A DNA stretch of 64,000 bases from Nissolia schottii (lineage: Eukaryota > Streptophyta > Magnoliopsida > Fabales > Fabaceae), in assembly GCA_003254905.1 (NCBI GenBank), contig QANU01086265.1, positions 186,772 through 250,771 of the forward strand, read 5' to 3'. A program made the position numbers and the translations under genes. Shown piece by piece: positions 23,292 to 50,632 of this stretch; position 1 is the stretch's first letter, and each line of letters begins with the position of its first letter. The notes below the pieces were generated by a model. It ran no database searches. It had not been told where the DNA came from and was given only the letters and a program-made list of their open reading frames with translations.

Positions 23292-26200
23292 ATGGGGAAG
23301 AATCAAGCGTACAAAGCTATGCAGAGAGCCAGGCTCGGCGGTGGCGCCGCCGGCCCCGACGAGGTTGAGGACGGCATGGTTTGTACCCTTTCATACTACT
23401 CTTTTTCCATTTTTTTTCTCATTTCATTTACCCTATTCTCTTTCTCTCTCTCGATTAATGGGTTCTCATTTTAATTCAGCTTGTTCTTTTTGATTCTGTG
23501 TTTTATTTTTCACCTTTTTCTTCGATTGTTTTTTGTGGATCCCCGATTCTTGACAAAATTCTCTCTCTCTCTTTTATTTTTTATTTTTTGAAAAAATGAA
23601 ATTGAACACCATTTCTATTGGTTAGTTTCGTCTAACAAGTTGGGAAATTAAGTTTAATATTTTTATGCTGGGTTTTACACTCTTTAGACTGAGTTTGGTG
23701 TGGTCTTAAAATTGGGGATGAACACAAATTTGGGGTGTAATGATTTGAGTGCCTATGTCAGATTGTGTTAGTTAATAAGTAACTCTTTAGCATAACTATG
23801 CATTGTTTCTCTATACACTGTTGTTACTGGCCGAATTTTCCTTTTGAGAGTTTGATAGATACTTTGCAAGTACTATTTACGCGTCAATATTAGGTCTGAT
23901 ATCTCCATAAATTTTCCAATCGCACTGTTTTTTGTGTCAAAGATGCTAAGACCATGCAATTTGTGGTTTTTATATGATCTCCCAAACCACAATTGTCCTC
24001 CAAAGCATTGCTAACTCGCATCTTACTCATCTCATTCCTACTTAATGGGAAGCCCTTTGGATGTAGAAAATATCTCATTTCTACTTCATGGGAAACATTT
24101 TGAATTTAGTGCATTTCTCGCCAACACAGTTTGAAATTTACTCCTTTCGACTCATCAATTTGGACAATTGCAAATTTTAGAACTAAACTAAAGTGGAACA
24201 GCTCCAATGTCAACTTACAGCAAAGTTCTCTGTTCTCAATGTTGACTTGGACAAACTAGTGTAGTGATGACAGACATTCAGACAAGCTGGTCTTGTGGGA
24301 TAGGATTAGGCGATTGGTTTCTACTTGGTGCAAAGAGCATTGTCATTTTAGAGGGGTTTCACTCTCATATTTGCTTAGAGATTGGAAAACTTTGCTCTTT
24401 TAATGATTGATATCTTCTGTTGCTATATATTTTTTTTAAATAAATCAGATCTCTGGTCCTCCTATCTCTTTGTATTATTCTTTTCCCGTTGTTAATGAAA
24501 TTCTTCTTTTATGGGGGATAAAAAAACTAACTTGTGGAGTGATATTATAAGCTCTGGGCTTAAATCAGACCTTTTTGTGTTTCTTTAATCAGCTTCTAAA
24601 TCTTTTAGTTGCCACTGTGAGTGAACTTATTCAATAATTAAGTGAATAATGAATTGACAATTGATATACATGTATGCACGTGGATACTGTTTTCTACAAG
24701 GATTGTAGGTACCTACTCTGAATTTTTTTTTGGGGTAATTATGGTGGAGAATTTCATAACTGTAATGTAGAAGATTTGTTGTCCCTTGGCCTTCATTTTT
24801 CTTCTCTTGTATATTATAGGATTTTCTGCTTTAAAATACTCGAATGTTGGATTTCTTTGTTTTCTTGTGGACCTTTATTGATGAGGACAGTCGCAGGTGG
24901 ATGGTTCATTTCATTCACCAGAGTGGCATGCTGCTCGTTTGGCAAGCCTTAACACTTCTCACACAATTACCTGGGAAGAGTTCAAAAAGAAACAAAAGGT
25001 AATCATCTCACAAACCTTAAATGTTTACTCTTAAAATGAATTAGGAATTCATTCATTTTTGTAGTCTTCATTAGGATATGGTTATAGTTTACGACAACAA
25101 TAGATTGTTCACTGTTGGAAATCTTATTTATTTCCTCAGACATAGGCTGCCTACTTTACTTCTTTCTCCGAATTAGTTGAGAATCCACCCATTGGTTCTC
25201 TTTGCTACCCAGCCTTATTTGAACTGCATACTCTATAGCCTTCTTGTTGTTTCAATCCGTGTAATTGGTTGTTTAATGGTTATCCTATTAACTTTTTTGT
25301 GCTTGAATTGCCTCATTGTTTAATATCCATGCATTGCCATCTTCTGCATTTATTGTCTACAACATGCATCCTCTTACACCTGATTGTATATCGTAGGAGG
25401 GTTGTTTTCTATCCCATTATCCCATAGGACCTCTTCTCTAGACTTCAGATCAGTCCTACATTCTCTCTCATTTAGCTATACCTCATTAGAGTGGGACTTC
25501 ATAGTGAGATTGCCTCTAGCCACTAGAAAAGCAAGCCGTCAAGGACACTGGCAGACCAGGTAAAGGCGAAAGAATTGTCTTTCTCGTTAACTGAATTCAG
25601 GGTGACATCAGCTAAATTTTCACATGCTTTTGTATGATTTTTTGACCTTGGCCCCTAAATCTGTGTCTGATTGTGTTCATTCCCTAGTAGATCTTTGCTA
25701 AATACTTATTTAAGATAATTGCAGCATCTTTGTGTTCTGACTTTATATTCAGGATTTGAATGTTTCTAGTACTAGCAGATTGGCTATGTCTTAGATCTCA
25801 TTGCACTTATTCCATGTGTCAATTTTCTAGGACAATTGCAGTGTTGTTTATCTTCTGTTTTAATGTATAATACATTTGACTCGATTTGTGTTTTATTTAC
25901 TAGGAAGAAGAAATGAGAAAGGGGGAGTTAGAAGCAGATGCAGATAGGATGATGAGAGAGTACAGAGCTCAACTAGATGCTGAAAGGGCTCGCAAACTTT
26001 CACAAGGAAGGAATCACTCTGGGAGTAAGTCCAAACATTCAAAAGGTACGTGTGATAAGGTTTAGGGTAGACCAGTTATTTTCTCTTATCTGTTTGCACC
26101 TTCCCATTTCCCATTTTCTAAAGGTGACTGTTGCTGATTCTACTTTTCAGATAAGAAGGACAGAATTTCAAAGAAGCACAGCAGCAAAAAGAGAAAGGTG

Positions 26201-27568
26201 CTTTTGATTTCTAAAACATTTAATTCTTAGATTTACATTTTTCATTGGGAGGAACCGAAATGCTTGCTAAATTTAATGTTTTTGTTTTCAATTTGAATAG
26301 TAATGTTACTATCCCTTTAAATTTTATGTAGTTAAGTAGTGGCTGTCTTTCCTTTTAGTTTTCAGCAACCGTTACTGTACTAAATTACTAATTATAGTGT
26401 AGTGTAGGTAGGGCTGTCAAAATGGGCCGGCCAGCCCGTTTATGGTCCGCCTGTTTAGGCCCGCGGGCCTAAACTGGCCGGGCAAAAAATATGGATATTT
26501 TTAGGGCCCGGCTCGTTTATGGTCGGTCCGCGGGTCTAAACGGGCCGTCCGTTAGCCCGTTTATTTTTAAAAAAAATTGAAAAATTTAAAAAATTAAATA
26601 AATTAAAAAATCAAAAAAATAAAATAAAAATTTAAAATTTTTTAAAAAATTCACGGGTAAACGGGCCGGTCGGCGGGACAAACGGGCCGGCCTAAACGGG
26701 CTGGTCCAATTTTTTTTCAAATTTTCGCGGGCCTATTTTTGCATGTAAAGTCCATCTATTTAACCAGGTAAACGGGTCGGATAAACGGACTGGACCCATT
26801 TTGACAGCTCTAAGTGTAGGTATAACTTGTTGGCACTTCAGGCGTGTTTAAAATTTGGTTAAGGCTTGTGCGTCTTTTGTTTGGAACTTTTGATGTCTTT
26901 TTATATCTTTAAGGTCTGGATGCACTGGAGGTTTTGATGAAAATGATTACTTTGGTTGAAAGAAATTGATGTCACGTCTATGCCCCTTCCCTCCCCTATG
27001 CTATTTTTTCCTTTTCTTCCTATATGGATAATATGCTTTACACTGTTTGCTTTGCCATAATGTTAGCGTATGAAAGTGTTTTTCTAACTGTAGTAATTGG
27101 TTATCTAGTAGGCTGTTTATTATTATGCAAAACCACTCTTTGTTAATTGTTACAGCAAACTTTTTACAAATTATTTGGGATTTGGTTGTGTTAATTGTTG
27201 GATGAACAATGCTGACTTGTCTTTCTGATCCCTACAATGAATTACTTCATTTGTAGTCATGCAAATGAGCCAATCAATGTTGAATAGTTGATGTATCTGT
27301 TCATTTTTGTTGAGTGTATAGTTTGTATGCATCCTCATTGTCTCTACTGTTGTAGCATTCAAGAAGATCTTCTGCGTCTAGCTCCTCTTCATCATCCTCG
27401 GATTCTTACAGTAGCGATGAAGAAAGTGTGTCCAGAAGATCCAAGTCCAGGTCTAAGAGATCAAAGAAGGAAAAGAAGTCCAAGTCTAGAACAAAGGATT
27501 CTGGTGCCGATGATGAAGATGACGGTCCAGTTCGCCTTTCAAAATTCTTTGGGAACGTCAAGAGTTAG
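23292..27568 (+). CDS. Small Lys/Ser-rich nuclear protein (FAM133/NKAP-like, uncharacterised)
   Basis: Five exons in frame: 23292-23378, 24897-24998, 25904-26045, 26151-26197, 27356-27568; product 196 aa. N-terminus MGKNQAYKAMQRAR with a Gly/Ala-rich stretch; a conserved central block DGSFHSPEWHAARLASLNTS then TWEEFKKKQK; an acidic/basic helix (EEEMRKGELEADADRMMREY); then Lys/Ser-rich low-complexity sequence (KHSSKKRK, SRRSSASSSSSSSDS, KSRSKRSKKEKKSKSR) ending DDGPVRLSKFFGNVKS. The tail resembles nuclear speckle/SR-associated proteins; FAM133-like is my nearest label and rests on composition and the TWEE motif. No enzymatic domain. The start is supported by the MGKNQAYKAM match to plant homologues and by a 5' leader without a better ATG. 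Confidence 0.8.
26409..26812. mobile_element. hAT-type MITE with perfect 8-bp target duplication
   Basis: A 404 bp element in the fourth intron of the FAM133-like gene. It starts TAGGGCTGTCAAAATGGG and ends with the complement of TAGAGCTGTCAAAATGGG, so the terminal repeats differ at one position in the first 18. It is flanked by AGTGTAGG at 26401-26408 and 26813-26820. The 8-bp duplication and TAGGG-type ends fit the hAT superfamily. The inside has many GGGCCGG/AAACGGGC subterminal motifs in both orientations around an AT-rich core, and no transposase. Confidence 0.9.
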
Positions 27569-29192
27569 TAATAGTCGATGATTGAATACTTTGGCTGTGT
27601 ATCATAAAATTGTTTTCTGCAAATAGTAAATTCTGCTATGCTTTACTTTCATGATCAACGTATTCTTTCTTTACCGATTTGTAATTGTATGTCATATTAT
27701 GTGCTCTCTTTCAGAAAGATTATATTGTCTTGGGTTAATCTGTGAGATAGTGTGGCCATTTTTACTTCGAACGACTATAAATAGAATAGTCGCTTGATGT
27801 TTAATGAAATGCTCCTCTTGAAGAGGAAATAATTATAGGCGGGGGTTTTTTTAATTTTTTTTTTATTTTTAAATTATGTTTTAAATATAGTGAAAAAAGA
27901 GAATATAAATAAACGGCTTTGCATGTTTGATTGTTCTGAGAAATGGACACGCAGATTTTCACTGCACTACCCTTATCTGTAAATGCAAGTAGAACTACGC
28001 AGTTTCTTTTTGGCTTTGGAACCAATGCTTTATGGTACCCTTCATCTTATCCGGAAACGAAAGCTTACTGGAATGGAATGATATATAGTAAAATGGAGTG
28101 GAATAGAAAGAAGTTTTCACCTCATTCTTTGGAAAGGGATGCAATGATAAAAATTGCAAATATTTATTTATTTGCATCCTATTTCATTCAAATTGAATGA
28201 AAAGAAAAATAACAGTACTTGATAAGACGGAATAAATTTCATGCAATATTTTCACATCCCATTTCAAAGTGTCTAGATGATCCAATCCTAATATTAATTA
28301 TTCCACTATTTCGCCAACATAGCCTTGGTGAGATAGTGATAGTAACGAGACCAAATTGTCATTCATCATTGATAATGGTAATGGAACTGTGAATTTGACG
28401 CCATAAGAGAAGACTAGTCCCTCAAGTTTCTTACTTCGGTCCTATCGCTGTTCTCGTATACAAGTTGTAACTGGAGGCATCATTCTACCAACTCGGCATG
28501 ATGCTGTGTTCAATCAACAATGCATCGGAAGTTCAATGAATTGGAAAGGGAAAAAGAATAATAAGACCAAAAAAGAAAAAATTGTGTATAGCATGTAAGT
28601 CAACAAAATGTCTCACATATCAAGTAACACTTCTTAAATGTTTTTAAAGTTACTTGCTCAGCTCATCAGTCAATGCTTAGAGTCTACCAAGAAATTCAAC
28701 CACGAAAAACTAGAGAACCAGCTGCTATTACAAAATAAAATAAAACAAGGGCCGGTTTGCCGAAAACATCTTGAAATTTTTAATTGACAAAAATAATACT
28801 AATGACGACTTGTTGATTAATCTATTTGATGCATTGCTTATTATTTTCAAACCCACCTTTAACACGATTCTGCTTCCATAAACAATAATAACAAAAACTG
28901 AACCGTATAGGAGCATAACTTTGAGAAAATGATTTTATCAGAGGTTGGCTGAAGCCAATGAAATGTGACAACAATATGATTCAGCAAAATAAGCCAATAC
29001 AAAGTACCACCTTATGATTGTTGTTGCAGTCTGCCAATCATTCATCATCATGCCTCTAATCAAAACAAATTCAACACCAACATCATCTGGTTTCAGATGA
29101 TAAAATATATATACAGAAATCTCTGGATCTATGGACACAGAACAGACATCACAGTTTTCAAACCCCAAATGACACACACATTTCTATAACAA
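27569..29192. other. Intergenic, convergent 3' ends
   Basis: Spacer between the FAM133-like gene (plus) and the MAP kinase (minus). It should contain both 3'UTRs: the plus-strand UTR probably ends before about 27830, and the kinase UTR (read on minus) lies around 28700-29190. No other gene or recognisable element seen. Confidence 0.5.
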
Positions 29193-32760
<3,568 letters not shown>

Positions 32761-33107
32761 TTCTCCCTCTCTCTCTCTCTCCTGTTTATTGCTTCCTACT
32801 TCTTTGTTTGTTGTTCTATAAATGGGTTTTTGGTTTTCGAGAGAGAGAATAGAAAAGACAGAAGCAAAAGGGAAAGAGGGGTTAATGGGCAATATTAATG
32901 TGCAAGGGTTACAAAAAAGATGAATGAAAATATATAAAATAAAAATGGATATAAATATGAAAAAATAAAATATGAATATGGTGGATGATGCAAAATTGCA
33001 GTTAGATTGGGAGTTTTAAGAAAGAAAAAAAAAACCTGAATTTGTGTGTTGCGAGGGTAAGCGTTTTGGTCAAACAGATCTATATGCTGCGCTATGCTTT
33101 GTTATAT

Positions 33108-33143
<36 letters not shown>

Positions 33144-34788
33144 TCAAAAACTTTGTTGTTTTATCTTTTGTTTTTGTGTGATTTATTTAACCCCCCCCCT
33201 TAAAGCTCTTCAATTTATTGTAAAGCATGGTTTAATCAAAGGTGTTTAACACTTTGATAATTTACTTTCCTGTTGGTAAATATTAGTTAGTTAGTTAGTT
33301 AATATATTCATTGTGTTGATTCAGAAGGAAAAGTTTTGAATGAGTATCTTTTTAAATTTATATGGTGTTAAATGCATTTATTTATTTTTTGTTTAAGATT
33401 TGGTTTCCTAATTACTCCTACCTTAATTAAAAATTGCATTTGATTTACCTATATTGAGCATAATAAGACATGGGGTATTTTGGCAGTGAAATAAAGTTCA
33501 TTTCTTGCATTTATGCTTTCCTTTAACTGATCAAGAACCTGGCTATCTCATTTTTGTTTTCTTGTGAACAATTCCTCCCCCTCAATTTATTCATTATTTT
33601 TCACTTTCTTTTGGTGCCATGAGCAAATTGGAAATAATATTTAGCCTTGTATTAATAAAATGAAAATTTGTACATTTGGTTTATTAAAAATAGAATAGAA
33701 ATGGAAATGTATTTATTACAAATGAGAGAGGTATGCTCATAAATGAGATTTTTAAGCCAGTGTCACTAATCTCCTCTTTAATTTGTTTATGTGTGTGTAA
33801 AAGTACCTTTAATTTGCACATTGGTGTTGATTACTAAAGTACGAAATACTAATAACTGGTTGCCTGAAGGGTAAATCTAAGTGTGGCTATTTTTATTTTT
33901 TGTATTCAAAACTTTACCGACTATATTTATTGTACATAGTACAAAGGAAAGGACAATTGCCTTGTAGGTAAGTAGTAAGTACTAAATATTATTGAATGTT
34001 AAAATTTACATTTCTCACCGTGTTATAGTAGTGTAAAATGTTGAAAATTCCCCTCAACCTAAATTTGGCATGTACCGAAAAAATTGAAAGTTACCTTAGA
34101 TTCAAAAGTATATTGCTATATATTGCAACTTGGGGCTGAGCTGCTTACTTTGAGTTTACTTTATTTTGCAACGTAATTTGTCAACTTGAATTACGTAAGT
34201 GTTATGTAATTAAGCACATTTTCATTAATAAGGTTGAGATAAGTGATTTGCAATTAAATAAACCGCCGTCATCTCAAATTACCGATGATCAAGACTTCAA
34301 TAACATCATCACAAGTCATTTAAAAGTATTCTTTTAACGATTATAAAAACTTAGTTTCAACTTTCAAGTAGTTAAATGTATAAAAATAAAATAAAATAAT
34401 GATTAATAAACTCTAAAAGTAAAAGGCACTGAAAACTCCAGAATACTTTTAACAAAATTATAATGAATTATTATTGAACTATTGTTTAACCTCTATTATT
34501 TATAATGAGTTATTTTTTAATAGCACAGGGAATGCCAGAGTGGCCTTAACCTTCAGTTCAATAAACATGCAAATTGGAAATAACTAAGAATAATATGAAT
34601 CACCCCTTCCACTTTGCCTGCATTATATTTTCATCTTTTCGATCTTAAATCCATTTAGCATGCAAATTATCTCTACATGGACATACTATTTAACAATGGT
34701 TAATATATCATACAAATGCTCAAAATTACAATATATGACTGATGGTTGGAACAATAGTGGTTCTGAAATCTGATTCCCTGAGATGGCT
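32761..34788. other. MAP kinase promoter side and intergenic spacer
   Basis: A GA/CT-rich leader (about 32760-32800) precedes the kinase. A (CT)n run lies at 33112-33140 and a TTAG tetranucleotide run at about 33284-33301. From 33300 to 34788 the sequence is AT-rich with no credible gene or transposon; the 3'UTR of the HAD gene probably occupies about 34550-34788. Confidence 0.5.
33112..33140. repeat. (CT)n microsatellite upstream of the MAP kinase
   Basis: Perfect CT dinucleotide run about 350 bp upstream of the kinase start codon (GA on the gene strand). GA/CT tracts near plant transcription starts can bind BPC/GAGA-type factors, but function here is not shown. Confidence 0.9.
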
Positions 34789-37538
34789 CTACCACGTGAA
34801 GGAAGGCAACACATAAGATGGAAAAGCATCATATTTTGTTGCAAGTGATTGGACCGAAGATGAATTCGCAACTTCCCCAAAACCATGGAGTCCAAGTTCC
34901 GTCGCGTGAATACCACCGGTGATAAAAACTGAGTTGATTCCGGCAGCATTGGCACCCTTTATATCATGATGGAGAGAGTCACCCACAGCAACACAGTCAG
35001 AAACATCTGTGCCAGCCATGGCCATTGCTGCTTTGTAGATTATCTGACAAATTTCATTAGTGACAAGTACTGTCAGGAACATTGGAGGATGTTTGTGCAA
35101 ATGCAAGAGAAGTTGATATTATATTGAGATCCACAAAAATGTCAACTGTGTTATCAATCATAGCCTACAGATGTATGCAAGCCAAAAAGATTGCAATTGG
35201 AAGTACATTTTAATGATCTGAAACATTATGAGAGATGGATAAGAATCATGTAGAAACCATGACTTGAGATTATTCTACTTGATGAAAGTTACTGGACAGT
35301 GGACACAACTTAGCTTAGCTTAGCTTGATTTAAAATTGCAAGCTTACTTTCATATGTCAAGAATGCAGGAACATTGTGCACACAAATAATAATATGCAGT
35401 TAACTGCTTAATTTGGAAAAGCAACACCTGCCTTGTGTACCAAATGATACAACCAGTCAGGGAATAAATTGACAAGCTAATATGCGCTGAAGATGTAATC
35501 TTACTTGTAACATTGTGCACGTGCAATCTAAGCACTCTAGTTACTAAATGCATATTGCACACAGGAGAAAACAGCAGTAACAGTGGAATTATTTTAGCAG
35601 AAATGGTTTCATCACCTCATCTGGTTTGCCCATCCATTTCACTTCACCCCCAAGCTTTTCATATTTGGCTGCTAGTGTACCTTTTAAGTTTAAAATACAC
35701 ACACAAATCTTGGTACATAAGGTTAAAATCAAAAGAAGGAAATGCAGAAACCCACAGTAATGTCATCTAATTAAAAACGTGTACTGTAGTTTTCAACTAA
35801 AAGGATACATTTATAAATACTCTTCAGGGGCTAGTCTAAATTCAGTACAAAAGAGAAGACAAAGCAAATTCACCAGGCATCACACGCAAGTCTCTTGCTT
35901 CAACAGTTACATAATCCGGATTGGCTACCACCATAGGAATTCCTTTGGCAGCACAAAGCTCCAATACTTTCTCAAGGTCTTCAAGTTTCATCGAACATGC
36001 ATCCCCATAGGGATTCCCCAAGGCTTCAGTGCCATGAGCTAAAACAAACTCAGCCTCTTCAACATTCTCCACGACTTGCAAGTCTAAGCCCTAGAAGAAG
36101 TTATTAACACACAATAAGAGTTAAAATCTCTTGAAGTATACTATAGTTTTGGCCATCATCTTTATGTTATATAACACAAGAATTTTATACACATGATACA
36201 TTGTCCCCAGATTTATAATTGAAATTAATTTGAATTTGATAAGAGTTAAAAAGACGACCTCCGTTATCTACCACAACAAGAACAACAACCAAAGTGCTTT
36301 CTCATAAGGTGGGATTGGCAACATGGATAAAACTACACTTTTGTGTTCCGTCAAAAACCAAGTGCAAATTCCCCAACTCTTTGGACACCCTCAATCAGGT
36401 AGAAAGAAGGAAACCCTTGAGTGCAGGCTAATTAATAGTTTAATACCATTGTAAACCTGATCACTCCAAGAATACAATTACTCCAAGAATCATGCCACGA
36501 TATAATGCACAACTCGATTAATATTTGTGATTATCAGAATTCAAGCTAAAACACATTGCTGCTCAACACACCTCAAGAGATATTGCTCCCCGACCACTCC
36601 ATGTGAAATGAATGCAAGACCTTCCCAATGCTGCAAACCAAGGATCATCTCTCCTGTTTGAAACATTCACACATAAGGACGGATTTGATGATTGACTGAA
36701 AGATGTTGTATACAATATACATAACATTTTCTCGTGAGGCAAAAAGCAGTAGATGAATGCAGCAGATAAATTGTAGGGTGAGTGTAGTCAAACATTTCAA
36801 AGAAACATGGATCAAGGCAACAGAGAATACAAATAAGCGCATTTCAAGAAACTAAGAGAGGCATAGTCATTCAACTAGAGCATGTATGTAACACTCGTTT
36901 AATCAACAATTCAGGTAAAAAAAAGGGAATTAAGAAATAAACACCATCAAGAGATTACGCTGCTAAGAACCTTTGCAAGTACTGATGAGTGAGCTCCCCA
37001 CTGGTGATGGCTCCTACAAAAAGAGAGGCATCAAAGCCAAGGCTCTTCACTTTCTCAATGGTGACAGATGAGCGCCTTGAGGAGTTGCTTATGATCACCA
37101 TCTTAGCGCCACTCTCTGCTATATTTTCTACTAAGAAACATTAAAATTAAAAAAGAAATTGAAAAGAAAAAAAAATGACATGTTAGATTAGGACCATACA
37201 CAAGATAGGAATATACAAGAGGAAAAGAAAAACAAGTAGCGAGAAAGAGGAGCTACACACAAGTGGAAATAGCACCGGGATAAGGGTGTTTTCCATCATG
37301 GAGGACTCCGAATTGATCCAACAACCACACCTGCAAATGCAAATTGCAACATCCATACATATATAAATCATCAATCATCAACGAAAATCGACTAGTTCAG
37401 TTGGGAGAAACCGAAATTGAGGGAATGGAAATGAAATGCCTTAAAACGACGTGTTTCGGCGAGCTGTCGAAGACCATTCAAGGTCTGAAACTGAAAAGGG
37501 CGAGTCTGTTGTGGCGGAACACAGCATTTGGGCGTCAT
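34789..37538 (-). CDS. HAD-superfamily class IIA hydrolase (phosphatase-like)
   Basis: Probable small-molecule phosphatase of the HAD IIA (NagD/p-nitrophenylphosphatase-like) group; substrate unknown. Seven exons: 37440-37538, 37261-37330, 36971-37130, 36572-36653, 35874-36090, 35616-35680, 34789-35043; all phases agree, product 315 aa. Motif I is DQFGVLHDG at about residue 38: the nucleophile Asp is present, but the second Asp of the usual DxD is Phe, as I recall for this plant/proteobacterial subgroup. Motif II VISNSSRRSS, the capping region (LAHGTEALGNPYGD, CAAKGIPMVVANPDYVTVEA), and metal-binding VGDSLHHDIKGANAAGI are intact; the end is YVLPSFTW. The first intron uses a GC donor (AAG/GCATTT at 37440/37439) if the conserved reading is right. 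No transit peptide is obvious. Confidence 0.87.
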
Positions 37539-37845
37539 CTCTCTGCTTCTTTCGCTCCTTCCCCAATACGCTCACACCATACACTCGTGTGTTTATTTTG
37601 GGCCTAGGATCAAAAGACGGAAGAACTCATGTTACTTCTATTATTTTCTATTGTGTTCTCTCCGATATTTAATTAAATGATTATAGGTTAATTAGAGTTA
37701 TAATTTGGGGTAGGTACTAATTGCTTAAAAATTAAAGGCCTAGTTCTAGTTCCATAATGGTGTAGTTTTAATCCAACAAATACCTAAGTCAAACGTCACA
37801 TCTTAATAAAACAACGTAAAATAATGAATTTATAAATCCTCTAAA

Positions 37846-37883
<38 letters not shown>

Positions 37884-38636
37884 CACTTATTTTAAATTTA
37901 ATTGATATGATACTTTATTCGCACACTTGAAATTACAGTAGTATGAGACTCAAGGTGGACTCCGCCATGATGGATTCAACACATTTGTGTGAATGTAGTT
38001 GTCTAAAATTACTAAATTGGATTGTCATGATATTGTTTTTCTTAACTGTAGAGGCAAAATTTATCATTGATTTGACGAAATTGAACAATTTAAAACATTA
38101 ATGACGAATTTTGCGAACAATAAGGATTAATGTGGAGTTTTGTAATGACTTTCCAATGCCCAAAAATTAAAGGATACGGCTATTAATCGTTTGATAAGAG
38201 GGAAAGATGAAATTGTGCCAATTAGTGACCAATGGACTTGATTTTTCACAACCGATCACATTGACCTCGGAAGGATATCTAAGAGTGGTAGGTTGTCGCA
38301 CATTTGGCACATTAGTCGTCGAAATGTAAATCTTTTTGCAAAATTAAGATGTCCAAAGTCGTAATTATCAACCACACACAAAGTAATGGGGGCTCAAGAT
38401 GGACTCTACCATGATAGACAACACATTTGTAATTGTGGAGGTTAAGAGGTTGTGAAATTGAATTGTCAGTATATTATTTCTCTTAATTGTAGGAGCAAAA
38501 ACCACTGCTGAAAAAGCATGTCCACGAAAAATGTAAGCGAAACGGTCTTATTCAATTCCACAAGAGTAGTAATACTAGAACAAACAATAACATTAGTGGT
38601 TTGTAGGTGACAATTGAGGGGTTAAACATTTGAAAA
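37539..38636. other. Intergenic with a TA microsatellite and a diverged 120 bp duplication
   Basis: A (TA)n run lies at about 37849-37879. A segment near 37948-38070 (CTCAAGGTGGACTCCGCCAT, ACACATTTGTG, TTCTTAACTGTAGAGGCAAAA) recurs in diverged form at about 38392-38505 (CTCAAGATGGACTCTACCAT). The role is unknown; it could be an old transposon remnant. No gene seen. Confidence 0.5.
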
Positions 38637-39316
38637 CTATTCAGGTGCTGGTGGAGGTGGCGGCGGTGACTGTTTATTAACTGGCTTCCCTCGCTCTCTT
38701 AGCTTGGCCACTTCTTCTTTCATGGCTTCTTTCCTCTTCTTGCTAGCCAATACTTTCGCCTGAAGGCCGCTCAAATTCGGATCCCTTTTCTCCGTTGGTG
38801 GAGGCGGTGGCGGCCTTCTTGCAGCCGCACTTGCTCCCTGCTCATCGCTCAAACTCAACCCCGTAACTAGCGCCCCACATAACCCCATCAATGCCCTGCA
38901 ATAATGCAAAATTGCAACACCAATGCATCAACCATCATGTTATTATTCCCCTGCTTGCCAATATTCTCCTAATTCACTTTTGATCAGTAACAGTTTAACT
39001 CAATTTCTAGCACTATCATATATAACAATAATGATAATACAGAATAGCTTTAGAATAAAGATATTCTTTGTTAAGAACATAGACAATGTAGCTGATTATG
39101 AATGGATGAGTGTATAGACAGATACCTGCGACGCAGAGAGTGGTCGGGAGAGGGTGGAGGGACTTGATCTTGATTAGAGATGGAGGAAGATGCTTGATGT
39201 TGATATTGGTTTGCAAAGCAGCACACTCCGGGAATTGGAAAGCGTCCATTCTTCCTGGATTTTGGGGAGAGTGCTGTTGGGGCAGTGGTAGGAGCTGGTG
39301 TCAGCAAATGAGCCAT
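38637..39316 (-). CDS. Small plant protein, probably plastid-targeted, function unknown
   Basis: Two exons, 39126-39316 and 38637-38895, joined AG/G in frame; 149 aa. The N-terminal 60 residues (MAHLLTPAPTTAPTALSPKS...) are Ser/Thr/Pro-rich and nearly free of acidic residues, like a chloroplast transit peptide. Next comes a hydrophobic ALMGLCGALVTGLSLS followed by Ala-Ser-Ala-Ala-Ala, which could be a thylakoid-transfer or membrane segment. Then a Pro-rich RRPPPPPPTEKRDPNLSG, a basic/acidic helix (LQAKVLASKKRKEAMKEEVA) and a Pro-rich end (SPPPPPPAPE). I do not recognise the family by name. The start is the first ATG of the frame and sits in a good position relative to the transit-like sequence. 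Confidence 0.72.
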
Positions 39317-40182
39317 GATTTGATTTGGTTTCAAAATCAGAAACCAAAGCTACAAGTAGAAGGCAAATATGTTTATGGATAAATTGAACATTAATATTTT
39401 GCGGTTTCGGGGGGTTAACTCGTGTGTCATGAGACAGATAATACAGAGTGGCATAGGCCTAATAGCCCTTAGTAGGAGTAGGACTAGCACGAGTGGATAT
39501 CGTTTGGGGTATCAGAGATGTTATTTGAATGTGGAAATTCATTGGCTCCTTCCAGATAAGGTTCCATCACTTTGTATGCTGTGGACCCTCCCCACCCTTA
39601 ATGTTTTTTTTAGCATTGAACCGGCACGTTTCCTCTTCTGTGGTCAAACCGTTACTATCGTATCATCAGCTCATGAATGATCAATAACCACATCCACCAT
39701 CCATTCACCCGCGATATGATATCATTCATGAAAGAGAAAGAAATATAAATAGAAAGATAAAAAGAATTAGCATGTTTTCTGATCAAGTATTAGTCAGGTT
39801 GCCAATTTCAACTACAAAACGAAAACTTACAAGTCATATGCCATATCAACTCATTTGCTCTTGTACGCATGGTACTTCGTTTGGGGTGGGAGGGGAGGGA
39901 AACAATAAGCTTCAAATATAGTAGAAAACAAATTACATTGAATAATATAAGAGTCAAAAATGAAAGTCACCTTTCCGATATCTGGGTTCAAGCTAACCAC
40001 AAATGGCTAAAAAATAAAAATAACATTCCCCTAACACAAAAATGCTAAATGCAACTAAAAGGAGAATCCTACCCAATATTATTACATTAATGAATGGACT
40101 TTACATTTCATAATACAACAAAATGTGAAAAAGTTTACACAATCAATCGATTTCAACCACCAAAGCAAGCACCAACGTGTAA
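39317..40182. other. Intergenic spacer
   Basis: Contains the promoter of the small plastid protein (about 39320-39600 on the minus strand) and the SAC9 3'UTR (about 39900-40182). No transposon or further gene recognised. Confidence 0.5.

Positions 40183-50632
<10,450 letters not shown>

Noticed and set aside
37344-37672. Plus-strand open frames over the HAD gene first exon
   Set aside because: Antisense shadows of a conserved minus-strand exon with matching splice phases.
38040-38500. Stretch that could be read as a copia-type element
   Set aside because: No ordered domain motifs; only a diverged internal duplication is supportable.
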